Assembly (NCBI GenBank): GCA_947846985.1
Contig: CANTUZ010000001.1
Location: 2,852,001 to 2,916,000 of the forward strand
DNA from: Fratercula arctica
Lineage: Eukaryota; Chordata; Aves; Charadriiformes; Alcidae
Length of the DNA stretch: 64,000 bases
Direction of reading: 5' to 3'
Part shown: positions 13,301-25,275 of the stretch, one piece after another
Layout of the letters: each line of letters begins with the position of its first letter
Position numbering within the stretch: position 1 is the first letter of the stretch
Notes under the pieces: generated by a model
The model's input: only the letters and a program-made list of their open reading frames with translations
What the model was told of the DNA's origin: nothing
The model's database searches: none
Translations under genes and position numbers: made by a program

Positions 13301-15940
13301 CAGCAGCAACGATGTTTGGGTGCTGAACTCCCAGCTGAATGTCTGGATCAAGGTTGCTTGTCTGCAGAAAGGTCGATGGAGGCACAAAATGGCAACACTC
13401 CAGGGTAAGGTAAGCAATGGCCCAAATTTTGGAAGAAGCCATGTGGAGCACTGTCCCCCCACTTCTCCTGCTGCCTAGTACAACGTGAAACTGTCAGCAT
13501 GTGTTTGTCTTCTGGGCCATTTAGAGATGGTTTTAGTGGGAGAACAACTAGGACATAACCAAAACATCATTGTTTCAGTTGGGTGTGTGTTGTCACCTGA
13601 AGTAGCCACAAATGAAGCTGTAGCAATAAGATCTACCATGGGATGGTGCAAGACTTGTGCAGATAGCTGTGTCAAGTCTTTGGGTGAAAGCTATACAGCG
13701 TGGGATCTTTCATAGAATCATAGAATGATTTGGGTTGGAAGGGACTTTTAAAGGTCTAACCCCAAGGTTTTACCATGACGTGATGTCTGTCTCTCCGGCC
13801 AAGTCCTAGCCTTCCCTCATGTGTGCTGTGACAGTGTAGCCCATTAGGTGAGTCCATGACTTTCTAATCGGCTTGCTTTGCTCCTTTTGTGGCAGATCTA
13901 TGCTGTGGGAGGCTTTGATGGTTTTTACCGCCTCTCTAGCGTGGAGTGCTATGACACCTTCTCCAACAGCTGGTCAACCTTGGCCCCACTGCCTCAAGCT
14001 GTGAGCTCGGCTGCTGTGGTCTCCTGCCTGAACAAGCTCTACGTGCTGGGCGGTGCTGTGGATGACACCGCTAACACTGACAAGGTATTGCTGGGCCATC
14101 AAGAATGGACAGAGCCCTAAAAAAAGAAGGTTTATATGGGAACATGGAGGGAAATGTGTCTGTCCTTAAGCTACAAGGGTGCCTTTTTTTTTTGAAAACT
14201 AATGAAGGCTCCCTTGTAATAAGATGAGAAGTCATACATTTAAATGGAAGCCAATGAGACTTAGGGACCAGAGAGGGGAAGGTGTCAGGAGCTGGCAGTA
14301 TATTAAGCATGGTTTCAGTAGAGCCTGTTCCGCTCTGCAGCCTGGTCAGCCCTGAGGCACCACATGAGCAAACCTCTGATGCCGTGGGCATTCACTTCAG
14401 AGAGGTAGCAACTGTAGTGTCTGGAGGAGACCTCTGCAAGCCAGACACAGTGCTTCTGGTCTCCTGAGCTGCAGGAAGAGCTCCTGAGCTGCTCAGCTCC
14501 ATCTCTGAATGCTTAACCATGCACTGTCTGGGTCACCCTGGGGGCTTGTAGTTTGGGAGACTTGGATTCAAAAGGGAATGCTAGAATCCCTCATCCTTTT
14601 GCTCACTGCACTGGTCTCTGGGTATTGAAGCTCCCATCCATGTTTCTGTCCCCGTGTGCTTTTATTTCTAGTGAATAGCAGCTTCAGCCAAGCAGGGACA
14701 TATGGTAACTTCCATGTTCCCATAGCTGCATTTCTCCTCCCAGGTCCAGTGCTACAATCCAGAGGACAACAAATGGACGCTCTTGTCTCCGACCCCTTTT
14801 TACCAGAGGTGCATCAGTGCTGTCTGCTTGGACAACGTCATTTATGTTGTAGGTGGACTCCTCAGTAAAATCTTCAGCTACGATCCAAGGAAAGACAGCT
14901 GGCAAGAAGTGGCCACCCTCCCTGGGCCTCTGGTAAGGAAGAGGTTTGGGAAAGAAGCTCTGAGCCTTCCCCTTTTCCCTCTAGAATAGGAGTGATCTGC
15001 GCTTTGCTGAGATTGAAGGCAAAGAAAATACATTGTGGGTTTGGCTCTGAATAGGCGAACGTGACCTCTGCAAAGCAACTCAAACTTACATGTCCATACT
15101 GCTTGGAGGATGTCTCTCTCACAGCAAATTCAAGTTTTCTTACTAAGGCTGGGTCTACACTTGCTATTAATGCCAGAGGAGTGGGTCTGTAGGGTGGAAC
15201 CCCTGGTGTTGAAGACATATTCTCCGCACTAGGTGTTTCAGGGTGAAGGTTATACTGGGTCTAGTCTGGTCTGTGGACCGAACACAGACCGATGGTGGCT
15301 GTGTATCTTGGTTTAGTGTCATCACAGTTCGTAGTCCAAAGCCATGCTGCAATGTGAGTTGTGGCACAGTGAAGAGGAATGATGGGACACAGCTGTCCCC
15401 AATCTGAATTAAAACGCCTGTGTTAGTGCATCCTTATAAGGGGTTTTCACATGGAGGTGCTGGCTGGGTCTCTGGGTTCTTCGTGTGCTTGTGGGTCTGT
15501 GCTGTGCCTGGGAGGCTGCCAGAAACAGCAACAGTCCCATCGCCGGCTGGAGGCATTACAAGTGCCTCGACTCTTACTGAAACAGTACCATTGCAGCACT
15601 CCAAGAGCCAGACACCACTTACTTACTTTTGCTCCCTTCTGCTGGGCAGGTGAGAGTTGAGCCCGTTGCGATGACTCCCCCCATGCTCAGCCCCGTTGCC
15701 TGAAGCTCGAGGCTTGCTCCTCAGCTCTTGGGCTTTCCTTCTGCTTTCCAGGAGAGCTGTGGCCTGACGGTGTGTGGAGGGAAGATTTACATCCTGGGTG
15801 GCCGAGACGAGAACGGGGAAGGCACTGACAAAGCGTTTACTTTCGACCCGGCGACAGGGACTGTGGAGCAGCAGCCGCCGCTGCAGCGCTGCACCAGTTA
15901 TCACGGCTGCGTGACCATCCTGCAGCGCATGAACAGATGA
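9478..15940 (+). CDS. KLHL35: KLHL35, kelch-like family member 35 (six coding exons)
   Basis: The protein is a BTB-BACK-Kelch adaptor, which in this family bridges CUL3-RBX1 ubiquitin ligase to substrates; the specific substrate is not evident. Coding exons are join(9478..10367, 12225..12409, 13291..13409, 13896..14084, 14744..14932, 15752..15940), all GT-AG, with phases that fit and a total of 586 residues (the human protein is about 583). The BTB domain lies at roughly residues 40-150 ([18 protein letters not shown]), BACK at about 155-260 ([10 protein letters not shown]) and six Kelch blades from about 302 to the end, each with a GG pair ([40 protein letters not shown]). The Kelch start [20 protein letters not shown] and the end [12 protein letters not shown] fit KLHL35 better than its paralogue KLHL24. 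ATG 9478 lies one base after a splice acceptor (polypyrimidine tract then cag at 9474-9476), so the ATG at 9415 is intronic. Met4 or Met5 could also serve as the start. Confidence 0.93.
10977..10995 (+). repeat. Poly-C tract (19 bp)
   Basis: Nineteen consecutive C follow a T-rich run in KLHL35 intron 1. Such tracts are prone to length error in assembly. Confidence 0.9.
12070..12150 (+). repeat. MIR-like ancient SINE remnant in KLHL35 intron 1
   Basis: The text gtgaaatgatttgcctag, followed by a run ending ctctatccattggaccgtgc, resembles the core and 3' part of amniote MIR/CORE SINEs (short of 100 bp, diverged). The assignment rests on motif memory only. Confidence 0.4.
12225..12409 (+). CDS. 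KLHL35: KLHL35 coding exon 2: Kelch blade 1
   Basis: The acceptor ends tttag at 12224. The first base completes the Arg297 codon, followed by Phe-Met-Glu-Leu-Ala-Glu. The donor is TCAG|gtgaga at 12410, leaving one base of a Gly codon. The translation ends [20 protein letters not shown], which is strongly KLHL35-like. Confidence 0.93.
12873..13193 (-). mobile_element. CR1 LINE 3' fragment in KLHL35 intron 2
   Basis: The fragment is reverse-complement CR1. It begins with the inverted tail (agaatcatagaatcatgg) and carries the phrase cagcaccacgtctgcccggc, which marks a CR1 subfamily shared with the copy at 45.76 kb. It ends within ggagaagagaccgaccccc, about 100 bp before exon 3. Confidence 0.93.
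13291..13409 (+). CDS. KLHL35: KLHL35 coding exon 3: Kelch blade 2
   Basis: A polypyrimidine tract and tttttcag precede 13291. Two bases complete the Gly codon, followed by 39 codons that include [15 protein letters not shown] and [14 protein letters not shown]. The donor is AAG|gtaagc at 13410. The Trp-Arg-His-Lys-Met motif is conserved in KLHL24 and KLHL35. Confidence 0.92.
13711..13765 (-). mobile_element. Short CR1 3' tail in KLHL35 intron 3
   Basis: About 55 bp of inverted CR1 terminus (catagaatcatagaatga, ttgggttggaagggac) are followed by non-CR1 sequence. It is a severely 5'-truncated insertion. Confidence 0.88.
13896..14084 (+). CDS. KLHL35: KLHL35 coding exon 4: Kelch blade 3
   Basis: The acceptor gtggcag ends at 13895. 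There are 63 codons in phase 0, from [20 protein letters not shown] to DDTANTDK. The donor is AAG|gtattg at 14085. The phase is symmetrical with exons 5 and 6. Confidence 0.93.
14744..14932 (+). CDS. KLHL35: KLHL35 coding exon 5: Kelch blades 4-5
   Basis: The acceptor tcctcccag ends at 14743. There are 63 codons, beginning [11 protein letters not shown] and ending EVATLPGPL. The donor is CTG|gtaagg at 14933. It contains the [13 protein letters not shown] blade motif. A longer in-frame reading through the donor is intronic. Confidence 0.92.
15752..15940 (+). CDS. KLHL35: KLHL35 coding exon 6: last Kelch blade and stop
   Basis: The acceptor ctgctttccag ends at 15751. There are 62 codons plus TGA at 15938-15940, starting [17 protein letters not shown]. 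The C-terminus [14 protein letters not shown] matches the family's closing strand. Confidence 0.93.
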   Translation, partial: ESCGLTVCGGKIYILGGRDENGEGTDKAFTFDPATGTVEQQPPLQRCTSYHGCVTILQRMNR

Positions 15941-16890
15941 CCACGGGGCTCCAACGGCATCCACCTCCCACCCAGAGCCTCCCCTTGAGACAGTGGCCAC
16001 CCAGCCGGTGGATGGACATCTCGTCTTTGTGCAGGGAAGGGCAATATATGCCACTGAAGACGACATGCTCCAGACAGCCCCTGGGCAGCCTCTGCTTTGT
16101 TTTCTCCTGGCCTGATGATGCCAATGGCTTTGATGCTGATCTAGGTTAGAGGATGGAAAGGGTGCTGGGCTGTGTGAAGCTGCATCACAGATATTGCCAC
16201 ACTAGGATTCAAGTATCCTTGCAGCCCCTGCGAACTCCGAATTTGACCTTTACTTAGGTTTTCCTGGCTGTAGATTACAGTTTTCTTTTATGTTGGCAAC
16301 AGAGGCTCATTGTCGTGCAAGGACACGTATTTGCTGCTGTCTGATGCCCAAGACTGTTGCAGTAACAACGACGGTTACAGGATCCAATTCTTTAGCTAAA
16401 GCTATCTGATATTTCTGAATTTAGCTGTGTAGAACCCTGTGGCAAACCATGGTGGTGACATAAATGATCATTAATGTCCATGAACAGTTAGTCCCATTAC
16501 AGTGGAGAGCTGAGATTGAGACTTCAAAGATGATAGCCCAAGAAAATTTCTCCACTAAATCCCCAAAAGCCTGGTTAAATAGTCCAAGCTCTGACTCCAT
16601 TCTTCACATGCTATATGAGGGTCTATTCCCCTAAAGCACAGAGTGCTTTCTCTTTTCATACGTGTTTTGTGGTTGGAGTGCTGTCTCACTGTGTCCTTGT
16701 CCTTGAGAGGACAAGTGGATCATGCAGCCAAGAGTTGTTCTTTGGAGAGCAGATGTAGGGGAATATTAATGTATAGGAATCAAGCTTGAGGACTTGAAGC
16801 ATGGTTGGTAGCCACAGAATCACATCTGGCTCATTTTGGCTCTGGAGAATGCTAGCAAGCATTAAAATAAACTCTATATTTAACAGATTC
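15941..16890 (+). other. KLHL35: KLHL35 3' UTR (probable)
   Basis: This is non-coding sequence after the KLHL35 stop. The first AATAAA downstream is at 16866-16871, followed by T/G-containing sequence, giving a UTR of about 0.95 kb. The end is inferred from the signal and not observed directly. Confidence 0.6.
16866..16871 (+). terminator. KLHL35 poly(A) signal
   Basis: A canonical AATAAA (within attaaaataaactc) lies about 930 bp after the KLHL35 stop. It is the first such hexamer downstream. Confidence 0.55.
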
Positions 16891-19800
16891 AATACAGAGT
16901 CCCTGGGAGCCTGAACGTGCAGCTCATTTGGAGGGAGAGTGTTCGATTACACACACTGTGTTGCTCCAAGCCAGTTCATCTCAGGTCTAGAAATGGTCCT
17001 GAGCACATTTGATTTGGTAGAATAGCCATAGCTTTTGGCATCAGTGTCTTTTTAGTCCGTTCCTGGAACTGGTAATTTCTGATGGGTCCGTGTAAATGTT
17101 CTTGTTGTTCAATTAGGGACTTAGTTGCTGCCAAATGTAGAGTGGGGTCTCTTAAAAACTCACATTACTCGTACATTGCAGGGTGCACCCCCTTACAGCA
17201 GCTGCTGGCTGGCTGCTGTTTTCTCTGCACCTTCCTTTCCTTGCCCCAGTGATGACTTCTTCCTGAAGTAGAGGACACAACTATGTCCACTGGCCCAGAT
17301 GTTCCCATTTTCAGGGCCTTTTAATTATCTTAAACCTCCTGGGTTTGCCTACTTCCCCCATATAGATGGTTTTTATGCGGTCCTCTTTAGTACTTCTGTT
17401 TTCTGTGAACTCTGAGAAGTTCACCTCTTCTTTGTGGTGATGTCAGGCTTACCGTAAAACACGGCAAAAAGAGGTCTCTGCTGAAGAACCAAAATTTGCT
17501 GCTACTTTGCTGTGCAGATTTGCTGCACACTAATCTCCCCTTCTCTTTAGGAAATATGTGCTCTTCCATTGCCCAAGCGACGAGCAAGGTGTTTCATTGC
17601 ATGAAACGTACCTGATGCTCCTCATAGTCACATCTGGAAAGTCTCAGGGCTATCACAGCCATTTTGATGATCAAGGTGCACTATTTGGACGTTCTCAGCC
17701 CCAAATTCTCCTTAAGGCCTGGGCATGTGGGTTAGACATGTTAACCAGATCATAAGTAGCACAATGTGTCCTTCAAGCAATATAAAGGGGGTGGGTAGGT
17801 TATTCCCATGTGGAGAGAAAAGGAAATTCATGTTGGTAAAAGGCAATTGTATTTGCAATCAAATTGCATCCACAGTTGGGTCTTTAATGGGGGTGGAGAT
17901 TTCAGGAGAAACCAGCACCTTTCCTTCAGTTAGTTAAATTGACACAAAAGAAAGTGTGAGCCCATCAACCCATGCTGTGATGGCCTTCAGGGCCAGAGAG
18001 ACCTTTATCCTCCTATGTCCTGATTTTCTGGAGACCTCAAATCTCCTCCCCAATTTTGCGTCTCTTACTGCTACCCTGTGCCTTAAGCAATTCACTGCTT
18101 TGGTATGGGCGCCCCTTCAAAGTGTGTGGCTTGGGACCCAGTATCTCCACCTCGCCTCATGATTCAGATGGCCAAGGAGGTCCTTAATTCTCCCCAGACT
18201 GTCCCGTTAGTTATGTTCCTCCTCTTGGCCTGCGCTTTGGAAAACACTGCTGATGTTTCAAGAGAATGAGTGCGCCCAGAGCTTGCCAGGGCGTGCATTG
18301 AGCAAAGTCTGCTTGGCTGAGGGTGGTGAGCAGCATGAGGAATCAGGCCTTTCAAAAGGGATGGTCCTCATGCCAAATTTCTGCTATGCCTAATGTATGT
18401 AGAATAGGGCTGTGAACACAGGCGTATCTTGCTTGGTTGCTTGCAGATCTTTGTGCTCTTGTTCTTCAAAAGAGCATAGTAATGTATTTGGACATAGCAA
18501 TAGCCTTGATAGGAAAAAGGAAATTTTCCAGTTGCACTTACAACTTCTCTCTCCTGCTTTTCCTAATGACTTTTGGGAGTTTCTTGCTGTTCTTCCCACC
18601 TTATTCCTGTAGAAATAAGCACACTCAAAAGGGTAGAAGGTGTTCTCATCAACTTTGCCATGTGCTTTTGACATGTGTGGTGTGTTGCAATAGCTGTGAC
18701 ATGGTGGTGGAAGTTGTGGTGTAGATGCTAAAACGTTTGCCTCGTTCTTGGTCCTGATATTCATTGTACCACTGAAATATGTTTGTATTTTGTAAGGGCT
18801 GTGGGCATGCAGGGGGATGGTTAAGGAAGGAATTTGACTTGTTTTTTTTTAGAAATAAATATTCGCTTAGACTCCTAACTGCTTTTGCTGCAGGCATTTC
18901 ATTTGTGCATATTGCTTCATGGCATTCCAAAAATATATTGTTTATGGAGCATCAGAGGAGCTTTGGGAGCATCATCCTTGAGGTGTCCCAGCCTTTGTCT
19001 GGGATACCTGAATTCTCCATCTAAGCAATTAGGAAATCCAAGGTATTGTTTTTTGTCTGCGGGGAATAATACCTTTAACTATGACGTGGAGTCATGGCCA
19101 GGTTAGTGTAGAGAAGGTGCCTGGATGATTCGAACTCAGCTGAAGGGTGGGGGAACTTTTACTCCCCTTTAAGCATGATGGAAAGAATATTTCTAGGGAA
19201 AATGAAAAATTATTTGTCTTGGCTGATTCTTGCTCTTCCTTGGTGTGGCAGAAGAGCACAAAGCGTGAAACTGTCTGCCACTACACCCTGCTTCAGTTTC
19301 TGAGGAGTCTTTTCTCGGACCACAGGTAAAGCACCTCCTTGCTGTGTTTACAGTAACACACAGACTTGCTGTGGGAGCTCTGTATAGCTAAAGGCGTAGA
19401 AGAAAGTAGTGATCATCTGCAAAGCATGTGAGGTAGTTTCAGCTTTATGTATTTAAGCTGTTAAAGACAAAATAAATGACTTTTTTTTTTGCACTCCAAA
19501 ACAGCGACTGTCAATCATTTCCAAGTAGTACTGAAACCATCCCTTCCTCCTCCCATCCTTTCAGTTTTCCCTGCTGCCTCCCTTGGCAGTTGTGTTTTTT
19601 TGGGTATGTTTGTATTTTGGATGGGAGCCAGAGGGGAGAAAAAGCTTTTTGTGAACAAATCACATGGACGGTGTAGACAGCATTTGTCCATGACACACAA
19701 ACTAGAAGAATTATAAATAACCTGGAAGACAGGGCTGCTGCAGAGAGCAAGCTGGACTGCTTGGTAGCCTTTGCTACTTAGTCAAAAAAAAAAAAGCCTT

Positions 19801-22800
19801 CTTCATGAAGGCAAATGAGATGTGATGTGACTGGGCAAGAAAGAAATGCCACCCAGAGCTAGAGAAGGATCCTGTGGAGCAGCGTACAGAGAGGGATCTG
19901 GTGGTGGAGAAAAAGCTGAAATAATTTTCAGTGTTAGCAGAGACGTGATTCTGGGGTGTGTGAGCAGAGGGATGACACAGAGGACTCCACTGCAGTGGAG
20001 AAGGGACTGTGGGAGCAGATCCACTTGGTGGAGTGTGTGAAAATCCCGAGGAGCAAAGTAGAGCCGTCAAAATTATTCAGGAGTGGGATAAGGATTACAG
20101 GGTGTTCAGTCTGTGATATTTAGCAGAAAGAAAGCACAGACAGTTTTGATACCAAGTCTTGATGACTTAAGTGACACGTAGGTACCTTCACAGACACTGC
20201 TGGGTCCTTCATTTTGCCAGCAAGCGAAACCCCATTGTGGGAAGATCAAGTCGTGTAAATCTAAATGAGAGTTTATTGGTTTATATACCTGAGCTGAAAG
20301 CTTCAGCTTTCACCCATCAGAAAGTCAGCTGTACTCCTCAAAGACAGAAACTGGAGCTTCCCCCAAAGTCACGAGGGAAAAGGGCCCCCTCTGAAGAATG
20401 AGTCAAGCCCTTTGCCTTAGATGCGTCTCTTGGAGCAAGGTGAGTAGCCCACTGGAGCTGCCTCAGCCTCTGCTGACTTGAGAGAGACCTTGATGACTAC
20501 TTTGAAGTAGCTACCTAACCTCTGAGTTGAAAAGGCTTCCTTTAGGAGGGGGCTTCTCTCCTGCCCTGCAAGTCCTTTACATCAAGACTAGATGCGTTTT
20601 TGAAAGATGTGTTTTAGTTCTACTCAAATTACCAGGATCTCAGGAACTGTGATAAATGGAGGAGTAATTATAGCGCTTGTTCAAAGAAAGTTTTAGTCTG
20701 CTGTTGCATGGAGTGAAACCATCTGCCTCCAGCTCTGGTCTGCTGTGGCATCATGGAGAGGCCACCAGTCTGTGCTTTGGCAGAAGGTGAGAGCCACCGA
20801 TGCTTCACAGTGGGCACCTCAGGGAACGTTTGTCACCACCCAATGCTCTCTGCAAAAGATAAGCAAAGTTTTCTCACGGAAGGCTTACTCGTGGGAGATG
20901 ATAACAGCTCCCCACTGTTTTGCCATGGATTGGGGTTGGGCTAAGCCCACCACTGACTTTCACAGACCCAGACGGAGACCACCTTCAAGACTGACATTGA
21001 CTTATGATCTACATGGGACGCTGTCACTGTTGTGGTACATCTACAATACTTCACTATCGTAGAAACCATTTCATCCTCTTGCTCCCCATGCTGCCCTTTC
21101 ACCTCTCTTAAGCCCAAATCTTCCTTCTCTAGTTTTGTCTTGTCACATACAGGCTTGGCCTCCAGAGATATGTCGCTTGCCCTGTGACATCCCCCTGGCC
21201 TGGGCTGTTTTACCTCCTCCTGTTCCTTCTTGCCTGACCACTTCAGGCCTGATGCATGTGCTGTCTCTAATGAATCCAGCTTATTTGCTTATATGGTAAT
21301 TGTTGTTTTCAACTCACAGAGCTGAAAAAACACCTCCCCAGCATGAATGTGGCAGGGCATGACTGCCCTCCAGCCCCAGGAGATGCTGAAGCTGTCTTTG
21401 CAATTAACTGTCCAGCTGGCAGGAGATGATAGCATCGTGGGGCACGAGAACAGTGCACAGGGATGCAAGTCCCATCTGAAAGGATGAGCTAGTGCTGATT
21501 AATGCAGATTAAGAGTCACAATGGGCAGCTGGGAACTGGCGGGCAGAGATAATAGCAGTTTCAGTGGCTGTCTCTCTAGCTTTAAATATTCCCATAAGAA
21601 AGAAGGGGAAGGGGGAACTGTGTCAGATTTATTGCAAGGTTGATGTGACCTGATTTCTTTCCTATTAAATGCAAATAACGATAGGACTAGCAGGGTCATT
21701 CTGACCCAGTACCTGACTTCAAATTCCCACTTCATATGGAATAAGATGTTTACCAGTTTGTAGTGATAAGGACTGAATCCTGCTTTTAGGACCCGTATAC
21801 GCACTGCAGCTCTTCATGGGTGCAAGCACTGGGTTGTGTCTATGGACACAACAGGGGTTGTCCAGTTGTTGGGTTTCAGGTGGTGATTCCCAACTGCTTC
21901 ATCTCACATGTGGTATGGCGGCACCTGAGAGACCTTGTGCCTGAACGCGAGGAGGGGATTCCCAAGTCCTGGGATTCAGTACCAAGCAGCAGCTGACACT
22001 TCATGGTCTATATACTGGTTTTCACCCTGTGGCCATACAATATCAGAGGGTAGACTGAGAACTATTGCAAAGTAGAGAAAAAAAAAAAGATACTCCTGAG
22101 CATGCAAACAGCAGACAAAACTGAGTGACGTAAAAGTCCTAAACACTTCAAGTTGAACCAAATACTTATTTACTTGAAGGGCAGGGAGTTACACTGAGAG
22201 CCTGGATTCTCTGGAAGATTTAATGGTCTCTAGGTATGCCCTTTGCTGGCTTACATGTGTCTTGGATGAACAAGAATGAAATATGCTGATTTAACAATCT
22301 CAGCAGTCTAGGAAGTTATCAAAATTTTAAGACTATACCAGAAAAATTAAACAGAAAAGAAGGCAGCTTCCTCTGAAGGGAGTCTGAGGGAATTGATGCT
22401 TTGTTACAGAGCAATCGGTTGATGTGCAAAGCACAAGTGTTGCCGGAAGGTCACCCAAAAATGAATCCACATGAGCTGTAGTGTAGGTGATAGATGGCAT
22501 GAAGGAGACATCTTGCTCAAGCAGGTATTGGACTTGGAGCAAGCATTGCCCCACCACACCTTTGTAGAGATATAAAGTATGTAAAGTTCATTTTGCATCT
22601 GCTGGTCGTAATGACACCAGACAGAGACACCAACGCTCGTCCAGCCTCAGAGAGTTGGAAATCAGCACCTGAGCAACCTTGATGTGAGCAATTTACCCCA
22701 AAACACCCTTAGCTTCAGAAGGGTTGGTTGGAGTTGGGATTGTCCCCAAGGACTGCACCACACAGGTAACAGGGGTTACCACGTGTAACATCTCTGAGGG

Positions 22801-23492
22801 AGGTACTTCTTGTCCCACAGAGCTGGACAAGGGTACCCCACCGCTCTGCACGGGAAGGTTGGCTGGGTCCCCATCCAGCTTGGGCTTGGCAAAACGCTGG
22901 TCATTGACAGTCTGCACGGGGTCTCCCTTTTCGGTTCCCATTAATCTCTGCAGAAAGGGGCTTCAGAGGCATGCCTGGGCTGTGGCCAGCAGCCTTTGTG
23001 CTCGCCGCTTTGGGGACAGAGCCTGTTTTCAATGGACCGCCGAGACACCGAAAGGAGACTGAAAGCCTCTGTGTGCAGCAAGCCCCACCGGCAGCAGAAA
23101 ACAGGGGCTGTTCTGCATGGAGGAGCCACAGCTGCTTGAGGAGGCTATTCTACCCACGTAAGCTGCTCAGGAAGCTCTGTCTTCCATGTGGGGCAGGGAC
23201 GCTCAAAGGAGCGGCAAAAGCTGGATGCAAAGGCTGAAGAGAAGGGGAAAATCCAGGATGTGGAGCAAACGGAGGTGGTTCTTTGTGATAAAGTACAGTA
23301 AAGGCATGTAAGAGCTAAACTGTGGTTGCTTCAGTAATTAAGTAGGTCTGCCTAGCTCACCACATGTGGCTTCCCCTGTTGAAATATGCTTTGCTCCTTT
23401 TAATACTCCCATGGGGTAGGGAAATACCCCATGCAGGGGGGACATCAGGAGCACAAGTGATACATGAAGATCCAGCTCTGCAAAGTTGTTGG
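16891..23492. other. Gene-free unique DNA
   Basis: No frame here resembles a known protein and no splice-consistent exon series was found on either strand. Short A- and T-tracts occur (for example 19786-19796 and 22079-22089). Around 19740-20130 the text resembles a very old LINE relic, listed separately. Confidence 0.5.
19740..20130 (+). repeat. Possible ancient CR1/L3-like LINE relic
   Basis: Phrases such as ggcaaatgagatgtgatg, agagagggatctggtgg, ggtgttcagtctgtgat and gagtgggataaggatta resemble diverged amniote CR1/L3 3' regions in sense orientation. Divergence is high and no terminus is preserved, so the family is uncertain. Confidence 0.35.
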
Positions 23493-23620
23493 ATCATAGA
23501 ATCACAGAATGGTTTAGGTTGGAAGGGACCTTGAAGATCATCTAGTTCCAACCCCCCTGCCCTGGGCAGGGACACCTCCCACTAGACCAGGTTGCTCAAA
23601 GCCCCAAACAACCTGGTCTT
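23493..23620 (-). mobile_element. CR1 LINE 3' fragment
   Basis: Inverted CR1 tail (atcatagaatcacagaatgg) followed by ggttggaagggaccttgaag and ccctgggcagggacacctcc. It fades after caaacaacctggtcttgatg. 5'-truncated, about 130 bp. Confidence 0.93.
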
Positions 23621-25275
23621 GATGTCCTGAAGTATTTCTTCAGTCAGTATGGCCAGATGCTATGACTTGTCCAAGAACTGAGGTAGGAAGCAATGGTGGG
23701 GGCAAGAGTGCCCCCACCTGACTTAAACCACTTTATAGAGGTTCTAGTGTTAAAACCCTATGGTCAACAAAGAGATCTGGATCACCTTCTGGTGGCACTT
23801 TTCTCTCTTCATTGAATGTAAAAGTGTGAATATCAGATAGGGTGATAATTTAGATTCATCAGTTGATTATCTAAAGATGGGGGACAGTCACTAGAGCCTG
23901 ATCCTGGGCTGGTATAAGTACATAACTACCTTTAGTCTTGAACTCCAGTGCAGCATTTTAAAAATCCCTTCTCTTCATGCACATTTGACCATCTCAGAAG
24001 TTGCACTTCTTAAATCTGTTATGCTTAACCTCTTCTTGGTATCTTATTTATCTATTAAAAATGTAACTTTAGAGTCAAGCATAAACAAAAGCAACAGCAA
24101 AAATTCTGTTTTCCTTTTGCCCTTGTCTTTAATAACAATAGAAAAAAAAAAAGGAAAATATTTACGTATGTTCTTAACCAATGTTTCTCAAATCTCTTCA
24201 TTGTTTTAAAAATAGTTATGTTTGTCCCCCTAACACAGATGAACTCGATTTAGGTGGCCATTTTGCTTTGGAAATGATGAGGTAATGATGAACTATATGT
24301 TTTGATGCTCTTTCTCATTCCAACCTACAGCTCAGCACCTCAACAGCATGTGTGGTACAAAACCTCGTCCTATATTGACCCAGCCAACCAAACCAGAGCA
24401 AATTGGATAGCAGATGTGGGCACCTGAAGAGCTCTGGAAGGTAAAAAAAAAAAAAAAACCACAATAAAAAAACCCCACCAACTTTAGAAAAAATGAAATA
24501 TCTGGGGTTTTGTCCACATGGCGTAGTTCATCTTCCCCGCCTTGCTTTGATGAAGCCTGGGAATGTCCCACTGGGAGGGGGTTCGTCCTCATGGAACAAA
24601 AATAGTACCTTGGTCATTCTTGGGCCACTCCCCACAGATGCATGTACTCTTAGCAGCTTTAATAGGATATTGCATCTCTCACCCACCTTCACCTGCAGAT
24701 TAATTAAGCCCTGGAGATAGATACTGTCTTATTTAATTCCATACCTGTCGTCTTTCTGGAGAGCAGAGTGACTCTGCATGAAGTCTCTGGGTTGACACAG
24801 TATTTGTCTTTGCCAACTTGTCTCTGTCTGACCTCATCCAAGTCATTTACCTACCAAACACTTCTGTTCCCTCCTCAGTGAGTCCAACGTATCTTCTTTC
24901 TCCACTCTATAGCATTGGTCCCTGAAGAAAAAGCTGCAGTTGGATCAAACTGAATCCTTCACTGTGCTATAAGATCTGAAGAAGCACAGCACAACAGCCT
25001 TTGTTTTGGGAATAGATGGGTGAAGTTCAAAAAAGTAAAGTAAAATAAGACTTTAAATTCAAAAATAATCTCTCTGATGTCTACAAAAAATTCTTTGAGC
25101 AGTACAGTGAACCAGTAACTGAAAGGACAACCACTTAACAATCTATTTTGATTGCTCTGTGTTATACATATTTTAAATAAGTATGTATATAACAAACGTA
25201 TGACATATAGCACTAAGCTGAATTCTTAAACTATGAAGCTCAGTAGGATTATCTGAACAGGGGATTACTGCCAAT
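23621..25275. other. Unique AT-rich DNA without genes
   Basis: No recognisable coding. An A16 tract lies at about 24442-24457. This segment is the 3' flank of the pseudogene that follows; no poly-T run abuts its end. Confidence 0.5.

Noticed and set aside
15140..15400. Sauropsid repeat-like phrase (ggctgggtctacact) in KLHL35 intron 5
   Set aside because: Only one short phrase is reminiscent of known interspersed elements; the extent cannot be defined.
22700..23240. Frames of 82-112 codons suggesting a retroviral or host exon
   Set aside because: No retroviral or cellular motif was recognised and the frames overlap on both strands.
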